Assembly: GCA_963717385.1 (NCBI GenBank)
Contig: CAVQWE010000005.1
Span: forward strand, 62,001 to 126,000
Origin: Sva-07 sp963717385
GTDB taxonomy: Bacteria; Actinomycetota; Acidimicrobiia; Acidimicrobiales; Ilumatobacteraceae
Direction: 5' to 3'
Length of the DNA stretch: 64,000 nt
Positions 36,964 to 47,418 of this stretch are shown here, piece by piece. Numbering within the stretch: position 1 is the first letter of the stretch; each line of letters begins with the position of its first letter. The notes beneath the pieces were generated by a model, which had not been told where the DNA came from, searched no databases, and worked only from the letters and a program-made list of their open reading frames with translations. A program made the position numbers and the translations under genes.

Positions 36964-37047
36964 CCCTCACAGGGTCGGGCCACCACATCATCAGGTCACC
37001 GGCACATCGCCGACGTCACCAGCCGGACTCGATCGGCGGTGGGCCGA

Positions 37048-38075
37048 TCAGCCCTGCGACGAGCGCCATTCGGCGACGAGGAAGCCACCGAGACCGTCGG
37101 GATCGAGCAATGCCTCGGATTCGCTGATGCGGCTGCGCATCTTCATCGCCTCGAGGCCAGGACGCGATGCCTGCTCGTGCCAGATGCGCTTGCCCTCGTC
37201 GACCAATTCCTCGATGCCCCACAGCGAAGGAACTGAGCCTGGGCGCGCACGGTGTCGGGTTCGGGGAGCTGATCGATCGGTACATCGATGGTGATGTCCT
37301 GCGTTCCGGGTTCGGTGAGGTAGTGCTCGCCGCGCTCGTTGTTTCGGTAGGTCCGCAGCCAGTCGCGGTACGGGCGACCGGCGAGCATCGCCGTGATCGG
37401 GGTGCCGTAGTCGATCGTCTACGACCGAACCCGACCGGACGAGCGATCGAGCTCGATCGACGAAGGCCGCTGCCCGGTCGACGAGCGGCGCTCGCGCTCC
37501 GAACTGCGCCACGGTTGGCAGGAACGCTGGCACCGGGTCGATCGGCGTCGACAGCACCTCGACGAACCGGCCATCACGCTCCGCCTGCACGAACGCCTCG
37601 CGCCAGCCCTGGTCGAACACGGCGAGACGAAACGGCAGGTTGTCGAGCAGTTCGTTGGCGATCACCACACCGTCGAACGGTTCGGCCGGCATCGACGGCT
37701 CCGACTCGACGCCGTCGGGGTGACGTTCACGCTGGCCCGGCGAGATCTCGACCGCCACGTAGTGCAGCGCGTCGGAACACTCAGGTCGAGCGGCACGCAC
37801 CGAACGAGCGAGCGTGCCAGGGCCTGCGCCGGCGTCGACAACCGTGAAGACCTCGGGCTGCCCGATGCGCTTCCACTCGGCGTCGAGATACCGAGCAATG
37901 ACCGCACCGAAGAGCGGGCCGACCTCCGGTGACGTGATGAAATCACCTCGGCGCCCAGCAGACCCACCGTCGGCCTTGGTGTAGAACCCCTCGACGCCGT
38001 AGAGCGCCAGCTCCATGAACCGCTCGAACGGAATCGGCCCGTTCGCACAATCTCGGCGTGGATCTCAGCGGTCAT
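37048..38075 (-). CDS. SAM-dependent methyltransferase, MidA/NDUFAF7 family (frame-disrupted)
   Basis: The family sequences are visible: MELALYGVEGFYTK, then GDFITSPEVGPLFGAVIARY, VVDAGAGPGTLARS (SAM-binding), VIANELLDNLPFRL and MLAGRPYRDWLRTYR, ending GGFLVAEWRSSQG. The frame changes near 38038, 37416 and 37228, and the parts join into one full-length protein of about 340 residues. The human member NDUFAF7 methylates an Arg of complex I subunit NDUFS2, the NuoD homologue. This gene lies directly downstream of the nuo operon on the same strand, so a NuoD-modifying role is a reasonable inference. Three breaks in one gene could also mean real decay. Confidence 0.85.
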
Positions 38076-38220
38076 CCAGTCATGCTTCGAACTTCCTGAG
38101 ACGAGGACTCATCAGAATCAGTCGGGATCGGGGGCGGTGAGGCAAGGCGCGCAGTGAGGAAGCTGCCTCCGGGCAGCGACGAGCCGGCGGAACGCAGTCG
38201 GTCGCCGCATCTGGACCGCC

Positions 38221-39741
38221 TCAGCCGGAGAAGGCGCCGGTGAGCGCGTCGAGCGCGCCGACTCGGGCGACGATGTTCGGCAGGACACCGACGACGATCG
38301 TGCCGATCACGGTGATCGCCAGGGCTGCAACCACGGGCGCTGGCGGGTTGACCGGGCTGGTGTCGCCGTCGGGGGCATCGTCCATCCACACCACTCGAAG
38401 CACTCGCATGTAGTACGCCGCCGCGATGACGGTGTTGACCGCGGCGATGGCGGCGAGTACGTAGGCGGCGTTGGTGCCTGCGTCGAGCACGGCCTTGAAG
38501 GCGTTGAACTTGGCGAACCAGCCGCCGAGCGGCGGGATGCCTGCGAGCGATGCGAACAAGATGGTCATCGCCACCGCAAGGCCGGGGGCGTAGCCGAACA
38601 GGCCACCGAACGACGAGATCTCGCCACTGTTGGTCTTGCGGGACACGGCGATCACGATGGCGAACGCACCGAGGTTCATGAAGGCGTAGACGAGCAGGTA
38701 GACCATCACGGCGTTCATCGCCGAGCCGGTGGCGTCGGGGTTCCCGGCAAATGCGAGCGGCATCAGCATGAAACCGCCCTGGCTGATCGACGAGTAGGCG
38801 AGCATTCGCACGATGTTGGTCTGGCGAAGTGCGAGCACGTTGCCGATCGTCATCGTGAGCGCCGCCATCACCCACACCAGCGGTTCGTACACCTCGTCGG
38901 CGCCGGGGAACGCAATGAAGATCAGCGTCATCAGCGCCACGAACCCGGCGGACTTGGCCGCGACCGAGAAGAACGCAGTGACCGGGGTCGGCGCACCTTC
39001 GTACGTGTCAGGTGCCCATTGGTGGAACGGCACAGCAGAGATCTTGAAGGCGAAGCCACAGATCACGAAGACGACCGCGACGACTTCGAGGCCGATCAGG
39101 TCGCCGTCGGCGAGCGATGCGCCGATGTCGGTGAGCAGCGTCGAGCCGGTCACGCCGAACAGCAAGCTCATGCCGTAGAGCAGCACGGCCGATGCGAACA
39201 CACCCATCAGGTAGTACTTGACGCCCGCTTCGTTCGACTTGCGGTTGCGCTTGTTCCAGGCCGCCATCATGTAGCCGGGGATCGACAGCAATTCGAGCGC
39301 CACGAAGATGCTCACGAGGTCGCGCGACGATGCCATCATCACCATGCCGAGCACGCTGCACAGCATCAAGACGTAGAACTCGCCCTGGTAGTAGCCGCCC
39401 TCTTCGAGTTCGGTCTGGCTCATCAACACCACGACGTACGCAGCGAGCAGGAACAGCCCCTTGAGCACGAGCGAGTAGTCGTCGATGACGTAGCGACCGT
39501 CGAACAACGAGCGCACCGAGTCGTCGCCGACGACCGCGAGCGTGACCACCGGGATGAACGCGGCGAGCAGTACGAAGCCGGTGATCGTGGAGATCATCCA
39601 CTTCTTGGTCTCGGCCAACTGCAGATCGAGCGCCAGGATGATGTTGATCCCGATCGCCAGCACGAGTTCGGGCGCGATTGCGTGCCAGTCGATCGTGGGC
39701 GACACCCAGTCGCCGGCTTGGGCAAGGAACGTGGCGAGCAT
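38221..39741 (-). CDS. nuoN: NADH-quinone oxidoreductase subunit N
   Basis: This encodes 506 residues, starting MLATFLAQAGDWVSPTIDWH, with about 14 membrane segments. The antiporter-like core shows SIPGYMMAAWNKRN and the Lys/His-bearing SSISQGGFMLMPLAF. NuoN is one of three proton-pumping antiporter-like subunits of complex I. Its ATG overlaps the nuoM stop by one base. It ends the operon. The frame is intact. Confidence 0.96.
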   Translation of the reverse strand: MLATFLAQAGDWVSPTIDWHAIAPELVLAIGINIILALDLQLAETKKWMISTITGFVLLAAFIPVVTLAVVGDDSVRSLFDGRYVIDDYSLVLKGLFLLAAYVVVLMSQTELEEGGYYQGEFYVLMLCSVLGMVMMASSRDLVSIFVALELLSIPGYMMAAWNKRNRKSNEAGVKYYLMGVFASAVLLYGMSLLFGVTGSTLLTDIGASLADGDLIGLEVVAVVFVICGFAFKISAVPFHQWAPDTYEGAPTPVTAFFSVAAKSAGFVALMTLIFIAFPGADEVYEPLVWVMAALTMTIGNVLALRQTNIVRMLAYSSISQGGFMLMPLAFAGNPDATGSAMNAVMVYLLVYAFMNLGAFAIVIAVSRKTNSGEISSFGGLFGYAPGLAVAMTILFASLAGIPPLGGWFAKFNAFKAVLDAGTNAAYVLAAIAAVNTVIAAAYYMRVLRVVWMDDAPDGDTSPVNPPAPVVAALAITVIGTIVVGVLPNIVARVGALDALTGAFSG

Positions 39742-41348
39742 CAGCCCAACGACTCTCCGAGGCGACGAACCATCTCAGTGACGGCCGGGTCCATCACCTT
39801 GAACATCAGCTGCGGGTACACACCGAAGACGACGATGGCGACCAGGAACGGCGTCCACGCGATCCACTCGATCAGGGTGACGTCCTCGATCTCTTCGTGG
39901 TCGTCGTGATCGTTGGCAGCCGAGCTCAGCGAGTGAGCGACACCACCGGCAGCGTCCGGAGCCGTGTCCGGAGAATTCCTCGGACGGCTCACCGAAGGCG
40001 GTGCGCTGGTAGAGCCAGAGCAGGTAGCCAGCAGCGAGCACGGTGCCGATCGCCGCGATGACCATCAGCGTGCGGAACAGCGCGGTGCTCAGACCCGAAG
40101 CCAGGGTTGTAGGCGGCGAGGATTGCGGGGAACTCGCCCCAGAACCCGGCGAGACCGGGCAGGCCGAGCGACGCCATGGCGGCGAAGCCCATGATCCAAC
40201 CGAGGCGGGGCGCCTGGATGAGCATGCCGGACAACCGCTTGATCTCGAGGGTGTGGTAGCGGTGTTTGACCGACCCGGCGACGAAGAAGAGCATGCCGGT
40301 GATGAGGCCGTGGGCGACCATGCCGAACAGTGCAGCGTTGATGCCGAAGGTGGTGAGCGTCGAGATGCCGAGCATCACGAAACCCATGTGCGCCACGGAC
40401 GAGAACGCGATCAGTCGCTTCATGTCGGTCTGGGCGAGGCAGCCGAGCGCTCCGTAGATGATGCCGATCACCGCGAGGATGCCGATGACCGGCGCCCAGG
40501 CCTAGCGCACCTTCGGGCAGCATCGGGATGGCGATGCGCACGAAACCGTAGGTGCCGAGCTTCAGCAGGATCGCCGCCAGGATGACCGAGCCCTGGGTGG
40601 GCGCCTGGGTGTGGGCGTCGGGCAGCCAGGTGTGGAACGGGAACATCGGCACCTTGACGGCAAAGCCGAGGAACATGCCAGCGAAGATCCAGATCTGGAC
40701 GCTTCGGTCGATTCCGGCGCCGGTCTCGATCAGATGTGCGAAGCCGAAGCTGACGGCATCGGTCTGGAAGAACAGCGCCAGGAATGCCACCAGCATGAAC
40801 GCCGAGCCGAACATCGTGTACAGGAAGAACTTGAGCGAGGCGTACTTGCGTTGCTCGCCGCCCCACACGCCGATCATGAAGTACATCGGCAGGAGCACCA
40901 CTTCGAAGAAGACGAAGAACAAGATCAGGTCCTGGGCGATGAACGTGCCCGCCATGCCGGTCTGGAGCACCAGCATCAGCATGTAGAACGCCTTGGGGTT
41001 GCCCGCGTCGGGCATGTTGTCCCAGGTGTAGATCATCACCAGGAAGGTGACGCACATCGACAAGAAGTACAGCGGCAAGCTGATGCCGTCGAGGCCGATC
41101 GTGTAGTTCGAGTTGATCACGGGGATCCACTCGGCGTCGACGAAGAACTGCAGCTTCGCCGACTGTCCGTAGTCGAAGGCGAACATCGTGATCAGTCCAA
41201 CGACCAGCGTGGCGCCGGCGGTGGCGATACCGATGATCTTGTGCGTGGCCTCTTCGCCGCGCGGGATGAACATCATCACGAGCACGCCGACGAGCGGCAG
41301 GAAGGTGCCGACGCTCAGCAGCCAGTTCTGATCGGTGAGAGTTTCCAT
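39741..41348 (-). CDS. nuoM: NADH-quinone oxidoreductase subunit M (frame-disrupted)
   Basis: This encodes about 535 residues, starting METLTDQNWLLSVGTFLPLV. Conserved parts are FEVVLLPMYFMIGVWGG (Glu of TM5), VPMFPFHTWLPDAHTQAPT and DMKRLIAFSSVAHMGFVMLG. The frame changes near 40500, 40098 and 39970; all segments match NuoM and join in order. It is an antiporter-like proton channel. Since neighbouring nuo genes are whole, the breaks look like sequence errors. It follows nuoL by 16 bases. Confidence 0.93.
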
Positions 41349-41364
41349 AAGTTCAGACTTGCTT

Positions 41365-43880
41365 TCAGCTCACGTTGAGGATGACGAGGACGATGGCGCC
41401 GACAGTGGCAGCGCCGAAGAGCAGCGCGCCGTATTGGCTGATCTTGCCCGACTGGGTGGGTTGCATGGCATGGCCGGCTTCGGAGGCGGCCCAACCGGAT
41501 CCGTTGACGGCTCCATCGACGATCTTCTGGTCGATGTTCTCGTAGACCCACTCGCCGGTCTTGCGGGTGCCGATGCCGACTTCGTTGACGGTGGCGTCGA
41601 TCACCTTCTGGTTGACCCAGTAGGCACCCTTGGCGATGGGGTGGGCGACGGCATGGACGATGACGTTCTCGTAGAGACGGTCGAGGTAGTACTTGTTCTT
41701 CAGGAAGAGGAATCCGCCACGCGCCACCTTGTTGCGCTCGGTGAGCCCCACGAGGCGCGGGTCGCGCCGGCCGTAGAACAGCACACAGAATCCGATTGCG
41801 AGCGCGTAGCCGATGGCGACGACCGTGAGCGACAGCACGATCTTCCAGAACTTGGGTACGGCATGGCTGACCCCTGGGAAGAAACACACGGTGCCCGCTT
41901 CGGGCGCATCGAATCCACAACCCGACTTGCTGTGTCCGGCCTCGTCGCCGCCCTCGGCGGCGGGAACCACCGAACTGGACGCCGATGTGTACGAGACCCC
42001 GTCGACGAGCACGATCATCTCTCCCGGCCCGGAGGCCAGGAACTCCTCGGTGACCACCGGCGTGGCGCGAGGCTCGACGTACTTCTTGAGCAGTTCGACG
42101 CCTTCACCGAAGCGAGAGGCGAGCGGTGTCGGGTTCAAGAACCCGGCGAAGACGGCGAAGAACGCCAAGATGACGATCGGGGTCAGGATCAACTTGCCCG
42201 ACTCGTGTGGGCCTGCGTGATCGTCATGGCCACCGTGAGCATCGCCGTGAGCGTCGGCGCCGTGGGCGTTGGCCGCGGCGCTGAGCGAGCGGGGCTCGGG
42301 GGCGCCGACGGAGATGTGCTCCATCTCGTGCTCTTCGCCGTGGACGGATCGTCGTGGCCATGACCGGCTGCGGCACCGCGGGGCTCACCGAAGAAGGTGA
42401 GGTACGTCGCCCGAGTCATGTACATCGCCGTGAGCGCAGCGCCGACGAGGCCGATCCACATCAGGACGGTGTAGCCGTTGGCGCCGACGTTGTCGATGAT
42501 CTCGTCCTTCGACCAGAAGCCGGCGAACGGGAACACGCCGGTGAGGGCGAGCGTCGACACGATCCACGCCCAGAAGGTGACCGGCATCTTCTTGCGCAGC
42601 CCGCCCATGTCCTTCTTCATGTCGAAGGAGTGGTGCGAGCCGGAGTGGCTGACCGAGCCGGCGCAGAGGAACAGCGCACACTTGAAGAAGGCGTGGGTGA
42701 CGATGTGGAACACCGCCGGCAACCAGGCGCCGGTGCCGAGACCGAGCATCATGTAGCCGAGCTGCGAGACCGTGGAGTAGGCGAGCACTTTCTTGATGTC
42801 GTCCTGCACGAAGGCGAGCAGCGCGGCGATCACGATGGTGATCGCACCGATGATGGCGATGAACGACAGGCCGCCGGTGCCGATGTTGAAGCCTTCCCAG
42901 AACACCGGGTAGATGCGAGCGACGAGGAACACGCCGGCCACGACCATGGTCGAGCTGTGCAACAGCGACGACACGGGCGTCGGACCCGCCATTGCGTCGG
43001 GCAGCCAAGTGTGCAACGGGAATTGGCCCGACTTGCCGATGCAGGCAATGAACAGTGCCACCGCACCCCACAGCAAGAACTGGGTGTTGGCTTCGCCCGA
43101 CAACGCCCATGCCTGGATGGCTTGGATGTTGAAGCCGTTCGAGTCGAGATTGTCGACCGCCCACTGGTTGGCGCCGAAGAAGATGATCGCAGTACCGACG
43201 AGCAGGCCGACGTCGCCGACGCGCACGGTGAAGAACGCCTTGAGCGCAGCGCGGCTGTTGGCCTCTTCCTCCCACCAGTGGCCGATCAGCATGAACGAGG
43301 TGAGACCCATGATCTCCCAGCCCAAGATGACCTGCACCATGTTCTCGGCCATCACCATGATCAACATGCCGCCGGCGAACAGCGTGATCGCTGCGAAGAA
43401 GTGCGTGTAGCGGCGATCGTCGCGGACGTAGTCGACGCTGAAGATCATCACCAGCAGCGCAATGAACGCAACGAGCGCAAGGATGATCGCGGCGAGGCCG
43501 TCGACGGCCGAGCCGATACCGAACTCGAGACCGGAGTTCTGCCACCACACCCAGGTGGTCACGACGGGAGCGATGAACGGCTCGGCCTCGGCACCTTCAG
43601 CGGCGCTCGGCAGCTGACGGCCGAAGGCCTGGATGAGGCCGATGGCTTCTTCGCTGTGAGTCTCGGCGGAGTTGGTGCGCTGCATCCACTGGATACCGGC
43701 ACCGACCGCAACGACGAGTGTGGCGGTCATCGAGGCCAGGGCGACTTCGGCCCCCTTCATCGGCAACTTCTTGCCGAAGAACAAGATGATCGCGAAACCG
43801 ATCACCGGGATCAGCCCGGTGAGCCATGCGTTCTCCAGGAACCATCCGGAGCTGAGTTCGAGTGCTTCTGCAGCGAGCAT
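41365..43880 (-). CDS. nuoL: NADH-quinone oxidoreductase subunit L (frame-disrupted)
   Basis: This encodes about 838 residues, longer than the usual 610-650. The core shows GWEIMGLTSFMLIGHWWEEE, KSGQFPLHTWLPDAMAGPTP and TMVVAGVFLVARIYPVF. After the core comes a His-rich segment (GHGHDD, then HGADAHGDAHGGHDDHAG) that contains the frame change near 42345. Next is a region with its own membrane helices and a long loop holding the Cys pair of SKSGCGFDAPEAGTVC. The C-terminal part corresponds to the lateral helix and last membrane helix of NuoL. It is the distal proton-pumping subunit. Confidence 0.93.
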
Positions 43881-43881
43881 C

Positions 43882-44181
43882 TCAGCCCTTCATTTCCGAG
43901 AGTTCGTCGAGCGCGATCGTTCGGCGGTTGCGGTAGATCATCAGCACCATCGCCAGACCGACGCCAACCTCTGCGGCGGCGATCGCGATCACGTAGAGCG
44001 CGAAGACCTGGCCGTCGACGGCACCGGTCATGAGCGAGAAGGCAACGAGGTTCAAGCTCACTGCGTTGAGGATCAGTTCGATCGACATCAGCACCATCAC
44101 GGCGTTGCGCCGAGCGATCACGCCGTAGACGCCGATGCAGAACAGCACCGCAGCCAGGAGGAGGAAGTTGACAGCGAGCAC
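43882..44181 (-). CDS. nuoK: NADH-quinone oxidoreductase subunit K
   Basis: This encodes 99 residues from a GTG (VLAVNFLLLAAVLFCIGVYG) that overlaps the nuoJ stop region by 2 codon positions, implying translational coupling. Three membrane helices carry the conserved Glu of MSIELILNAVSLN and of AAAEVGVGLAMV, both needed for proton transfer. The length is exactly that of the family. The nuoL start is one base after its stop. Confidence 0.95.
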   Translation of the reverse strand: MLAVNFLLLAAVLFCIGVYGVIARRNAVMVLMSIELILNAVSLNLVAFSLMTGAVDGQVFALYVIAIAAAEVGVGLAMVLMIYRNRRTIALDELSEMKG

Positions 44182-44183
44182 GT

Positions 44184-44708
44184 TCAGTCCTTCCGGGCCA
44201 GGACGATGGCGCCGATGGCGGCGGCGAGCAGGACGAACGAAATCGCAAGGAACGGGACGAGATAGATCGACAGGAACTGATCGCTCAGCGCCACGGTCGG
44301 CGTCGGACCAGTGTCGGGCAGGAGGTCGTCGCCGAATGCGTCGAGAATCACGTAGGCCAGCAGCCCGAACAGGGCGAGACCAACGGGAATCCCGAGCGCC
44401 CAACCCTTGTTGTTGAGGTCGGTTTCCTTGCCGATCTGGGCGCGGGTGAGCATGATGCCGAACAGGAACAGCACCATCACGGCGCCGATGTAGACGAGCA
44501 CCTGGGAGATTGCCACGAACTCGGCGGCGGCCAGGATGTACTGGGCAGCCACACCTGACAGCACGACGACCAGCCACAGTGCGGCGTGCACCACGTTCTT
44601 GGTGGTCACCACGTTGAGCGCAGCGAAGATCATGACCGCGGCGATGATCCCGAACGCAACATTCTGGGCGACGTTCACTCCGTCGGCGGCGAGGATGATG
44701 GCATTCAC
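44184..44708 (-). CDS. nuoJ: NADH-quinone oxidoreductase subunit J
   Basis: This encodes 174 residues from a GTG (VNAIILAADGVNVAQNVAFG) overlapping the nuoI stop as GTGA. Five membrane helices are visible, with the conserved EFVAISQVLVYIGAVMVLFL, where the pi-bulge helix of complex I lies. It is a membrane-arm subunit near the quinone-coupling E-channel. The frame is intact. Confidence 0.94.
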   Translation of the reverse strand: MNAIILAADGVNVAQNVAFGIIAAVMIFAALNVVTTKNVVHAALWLVVVLSGVAAQYILAAAEFVAISQVLVYIGAVMVLFLFGIMLTRAQIGKETDLNNKGWALGIPVGLALFGLLAYVILDAFGDDLLPDTGPTPTVALSDQFLSIYLVPFLAISFVLLAAAIGAIVLARKD

Positions 44709-45197
44709 TTCTTCTGGGCTCCTGCTTCGAGCTCCGGTGCTTCGGGCACCGTTTCCATCCACTCGCCGAGCTTCTCCTTGTCGTGCAGCAAGTCGGCGAT
44801 CTTCGGCTCGGAGTACTCGTACTCGGGGCTCCAGAACAGCGCGTCGAACGGGCACACCTCGACGCAGATGCCGCAATACATGCACAGCGCGTAGTCGATG
44901 TCGAACCGGTCGAGGTGGTTGACCTGACGCGGCTTGCCGCCCGGCGCGGCGCGGCGGAGCGAGCTGCTTGTGGCCTTCGATGTAGATGCACCAGTCCGGG
45001 CACGAGCGTGCGCACAACATGCACGCCGTGCAGTTGTCCTCGTGCAGGGCGATGACACCGCGGGCACGGATCGGTGGCGCTTCCTTCTCGTGCGGGTACT
45101 GCACGGTGTTGGCACCGTCGACGATCGTGTCCTTGAGGATCCCGAACGTGACGCCGAGACCTTTGAACAAACCGGGAACCTTGGGCTTCTCGGGCAT
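44705..45197 (-). CDS. nuoI: NADH-quinone oxidoreductase subunit I (frame-disrupted)
   Basis: This encodes about 164 residues, starting MPEKPKVPGLFKGLGVTFGI. Two 4Fe-4S motifs are present, CTACMLCARSCP and CMYCGICVEVCP, for clusters N6a and N6b. The frame changes near 44953 between KQLAPP and APGGKPRQVNHLDR, in a GC-rich stretch. The start overlaps the nuoH stop by one base. The C-terminus ends in a Glu/Ala-rich tail. The gene is probably intact in the organism. Confidence 0.93.
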
Positions 45198-46249
45198 CAG
45201 AACACAACCTTCAAGATGGCGGTGAGGGCGGTGTTGGCGAGGGCCAGCGGGATGAGGACCTTCCAAGCAAAGGTCTGCAGCTGGTCCTCACGGAACCGGG
45301 GGAAGCTGAAGCGCACCCACATGATGATGAAGGTGAGCACCAGCATCTTGGTGAACATGATCAGCGGGCCGCCGATGTTCATCCAGTTGTCGACGCTGTC
45401 GATCGTGGTCCAACCGAACCAGTCGAACGGGATGCCCCAACCGCCGAGGAACAGCACCGAAGCAATGAGCGCGAACACGCCGGCGGTGGCGAACTCGGCG
45501 ATGAAGAAGATCAGGAAGCGGAAGCCTGAGTACTCGGTCATGTACCCCGACACGAGTTCGGATTCGGCGATCGGCATGTCGAACGGCGCCTGGGTGAGTT
45601 CGGCCTGTACTGCGATCATGAAGATCAAGAACCCGATGAACTGGGTGAAGATGTACGGGTTGCCGATGCCGCCCCAACCGAAGATCTCGCCGGTGTTCTG
45701 GGCGACCACGATCTGCTGCAGGTTCATCGTGCCGGCCTGGATGACCACACCGAGGGTGGCGAGCACCATCGGGAGTTCGTAGGCGATCAGCTGGCCGGCA
45801 GCACGGAGGCCACCGAGCAGCGAGTACTTGTTGGCGCTCGCCCACCCGGCGATGAGGATGCCGAGCACGCTGACCGAGGCAACGGCGAGGCCGTAGAAGA
45901 TGCCGACCTCGAAGTCGGTGAACAGCGCATCGGGGCCGAACGGAATGACGACGACGAGCAGGAACGTCGACACCAGGACGATCAGCGGTGCGATCTTGAA
46001 GATGCTCTTGTCGGCGGCGTCGGGCGCGAGGTCTTCCTTCTGCATCCATTTGCCGACTTCGGCAACGAGCTGCAGCGATCCGTACGGGCCGGCCTCCATG
46101 GGGCCGAGACGGCTCTGCATGAACGACATCATCTTGAACAAGAACAGGTACACGATGGTGCCGGCCGGCAACAGCACGGCGACCAGGCCGCCGAGCACGC
46201 GCAACAGCGACTGGCCCCAGTACGGGATTTCGATGGCGAGCTGGATCAT
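45197..46249 (-). CDS. nuoH: NADH-quinone oxidoreductase subunit H
   Basis: This encodes 350 residues. The conserved MQSRLGPMEAGPYGSLQLVA lies near residue 40 (usually RxGPNxVGxxG), with FDMPIAESELVSGYMTEYSG and MWVRFSFPRFREDQLQTFAW later. NuoH forms much of the quinone chamber with NuoB and NuoD. Its ATG overlaps the nuoD stop as ATGA. In a full operon nuoE, nuoF and nuoG would lie between nuoD and nuoH; here there is no room for them. Confidence 0.96.
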   Translation of the reverse strand: MIQLAIEIPYWGQSLLRVLGGLVAVLLPAGTIVYLFLFKMMSFMQSRLGPMEAGPYGSLQLVAEVGKWMQKEDLAPDAADKSIFKIAPLIVLVSTFLLVVVIPFGPDALFTDFEVGIFYGLAVASVSVLGILIAGWASANKYSLLGGLRAAGQLIAYELPMVLATLGVVIQAGTMNLQQIVVAQNTGEIFGWGGIGNPYIFTQFIGFLIFMIAVQAELTQAPFDMPIAESELVSGYMTEYSGFRFLIFFIAEFATAGVFALIASVLFLGGWGIPFDWFGWTTIDSVDNWMNIGGPLIMFTKMLVLTFIIMWVRFSFPRFREDQLQTFAWKVLIPLALANTALTAILKVVF

Positions 46250-47418
46250 CGGTCGATGTCACCCAGGATGAAGTAGAGGCTGGCGAGGATCGTGATGATG
46301 TCGGGCACGTACACGCCCTTGAGCGCCCACGGCACGATCGAGATGTTGTTGAAGCTGGCCGAGCGGATCTTGACGCGGAACGGGCCGAGATCGCCCTTCG
46401 ACACGACGTAGTAGCCCATCTCGCCGAGCGGGTTCTCGGTCGACACCCAGGCTTCGCCTTCTGGCACCTTGATGATGCGCGGCACCTTGGTCATGATCGG
46501 GCCGGCGGGGATCTGGTCGAGCAACTGCTCGACGATCTTGCAGGCCTCGCGGGTCTCCTGCAGTCGTACCCAGCATCGAGCGAAGCTGTCGCCGTCGGGA
46601 TGGGTCCAGACCTTCCAGTCGGCCTTGTCGTAGGCGAGTGCGATGTCCTGGTCGCGACGCAGGTCGTAGTCGACGCCGCTGGCGCGCAGGTTGGCGCCCG
46701 ACAGCCCGTAGTCCTTGGCGACGTCGGCGGGGATGATCCCGATGCCGCGCATACGGCTCTGGAAGATCTCGTTGCCGAACAGGAGATCTTCGATGATGTC
46801 GCAGAATCTCCGGAGCTTCACCATGGTCTGGCGGGTCTCGTCGATCCAGCCCTTCGGCAGGTCGTCCTTGAGGCCGCCGATACGGTCGAAGTTGGGGTGG
46901 AAGCGTCCGCCGGTGGCGCCCTCGATCAGGTTGAGGACGTACTCGCGATCGCGGAAGGCGAGGAACACCGGGGTGATCGCGCCCATCTGCACGCCGAGAT
47001 CGCCGAGGAACAACGACACGTTGGCGATGCGCGACAGCTCGAACAGGATCGTGCGGATCACCTGCGCGCGTGGCGGTGCCTCGACCTCCATCAGTTTCTC
47101 GGCGGCGAGGATGAACGGCACCTCGTTGGCGAAGCTGCCCAACCAGTCGATGCGGTTGACGAGCGTGGTGACCTGAGGGAACGTGCGTACCTCGGTGAGC
47201 TTCTCGTAGCCGCGGTGCATGTACCCCGCCGACGGCTCGGCCCAGATGACCTGTTCGCCGTCGAGGCGGGCGATGATTCGCAACGTGCCGTGAGTGGCAG
47301 GGTGCTGCGGGCCGATGTTGAGGGTCATCCCCTCGGTCTCGAGCTCGACGTTGAGACGGGCGTCGGCGGCCTGGCTGGCGATGTAGCTCAGCTGCTGGCG
47401 ATCGGACAGGTTGGTCAC
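46246..47418 (-). CDS. nuoD: NADH-quinone oxidoreductase subunit D
   Basis: This encodes 390 residues from a GTG (VTNLSDRQQLSYIASQAADA) overlapping the nuoC stop. The 49-kDa subunit signature NIGPQHPATHGTLRIIARLD lies near residue 35, with SAGYMHRGYEKLTEVR and GVPEGEAWVSTENPLGEMGY-like C-terminal sequence. It binds quinone at the end of the chain next to cluster N2. The human homologue is the substrate of NDUFAF7, whose family member is encoded downstream of this operon. Confidence 0.96.
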   Translation of the reverse strand: MTNLSDRQQLSYIASQAADARLNVELETEGMTLNIGPQHPATHGTLRIIARLDGEQVIWAEPSAGYMHRGYEKLTEVRTFPQVTTLVNRIDWLGSFANEVPFILAAEKLMEVEAPPRAQVIRTILFELSRIANVSLFLGDLGVQMGAITPVFLAFRDREYVLNLIEGATGGRFHPNFDRIGGLKDDLPKGWIDETRQTMVKLRRFCDIIEDLLFGNEIFQSRMRGIGIIPADVAKDYGLSGANLRASGVDYDLRRDQDIALAYDKADWKVWTHPDGDSFARCWVRLQETREACKIVEQLLDQIPAGPIMTKVPRIIKVPEGEAWVSTENPLGEMGYYVVSKGDLGPFRVKIRSASFNNISIVPWALKGVYVPDIITILASLYFILGDIDR

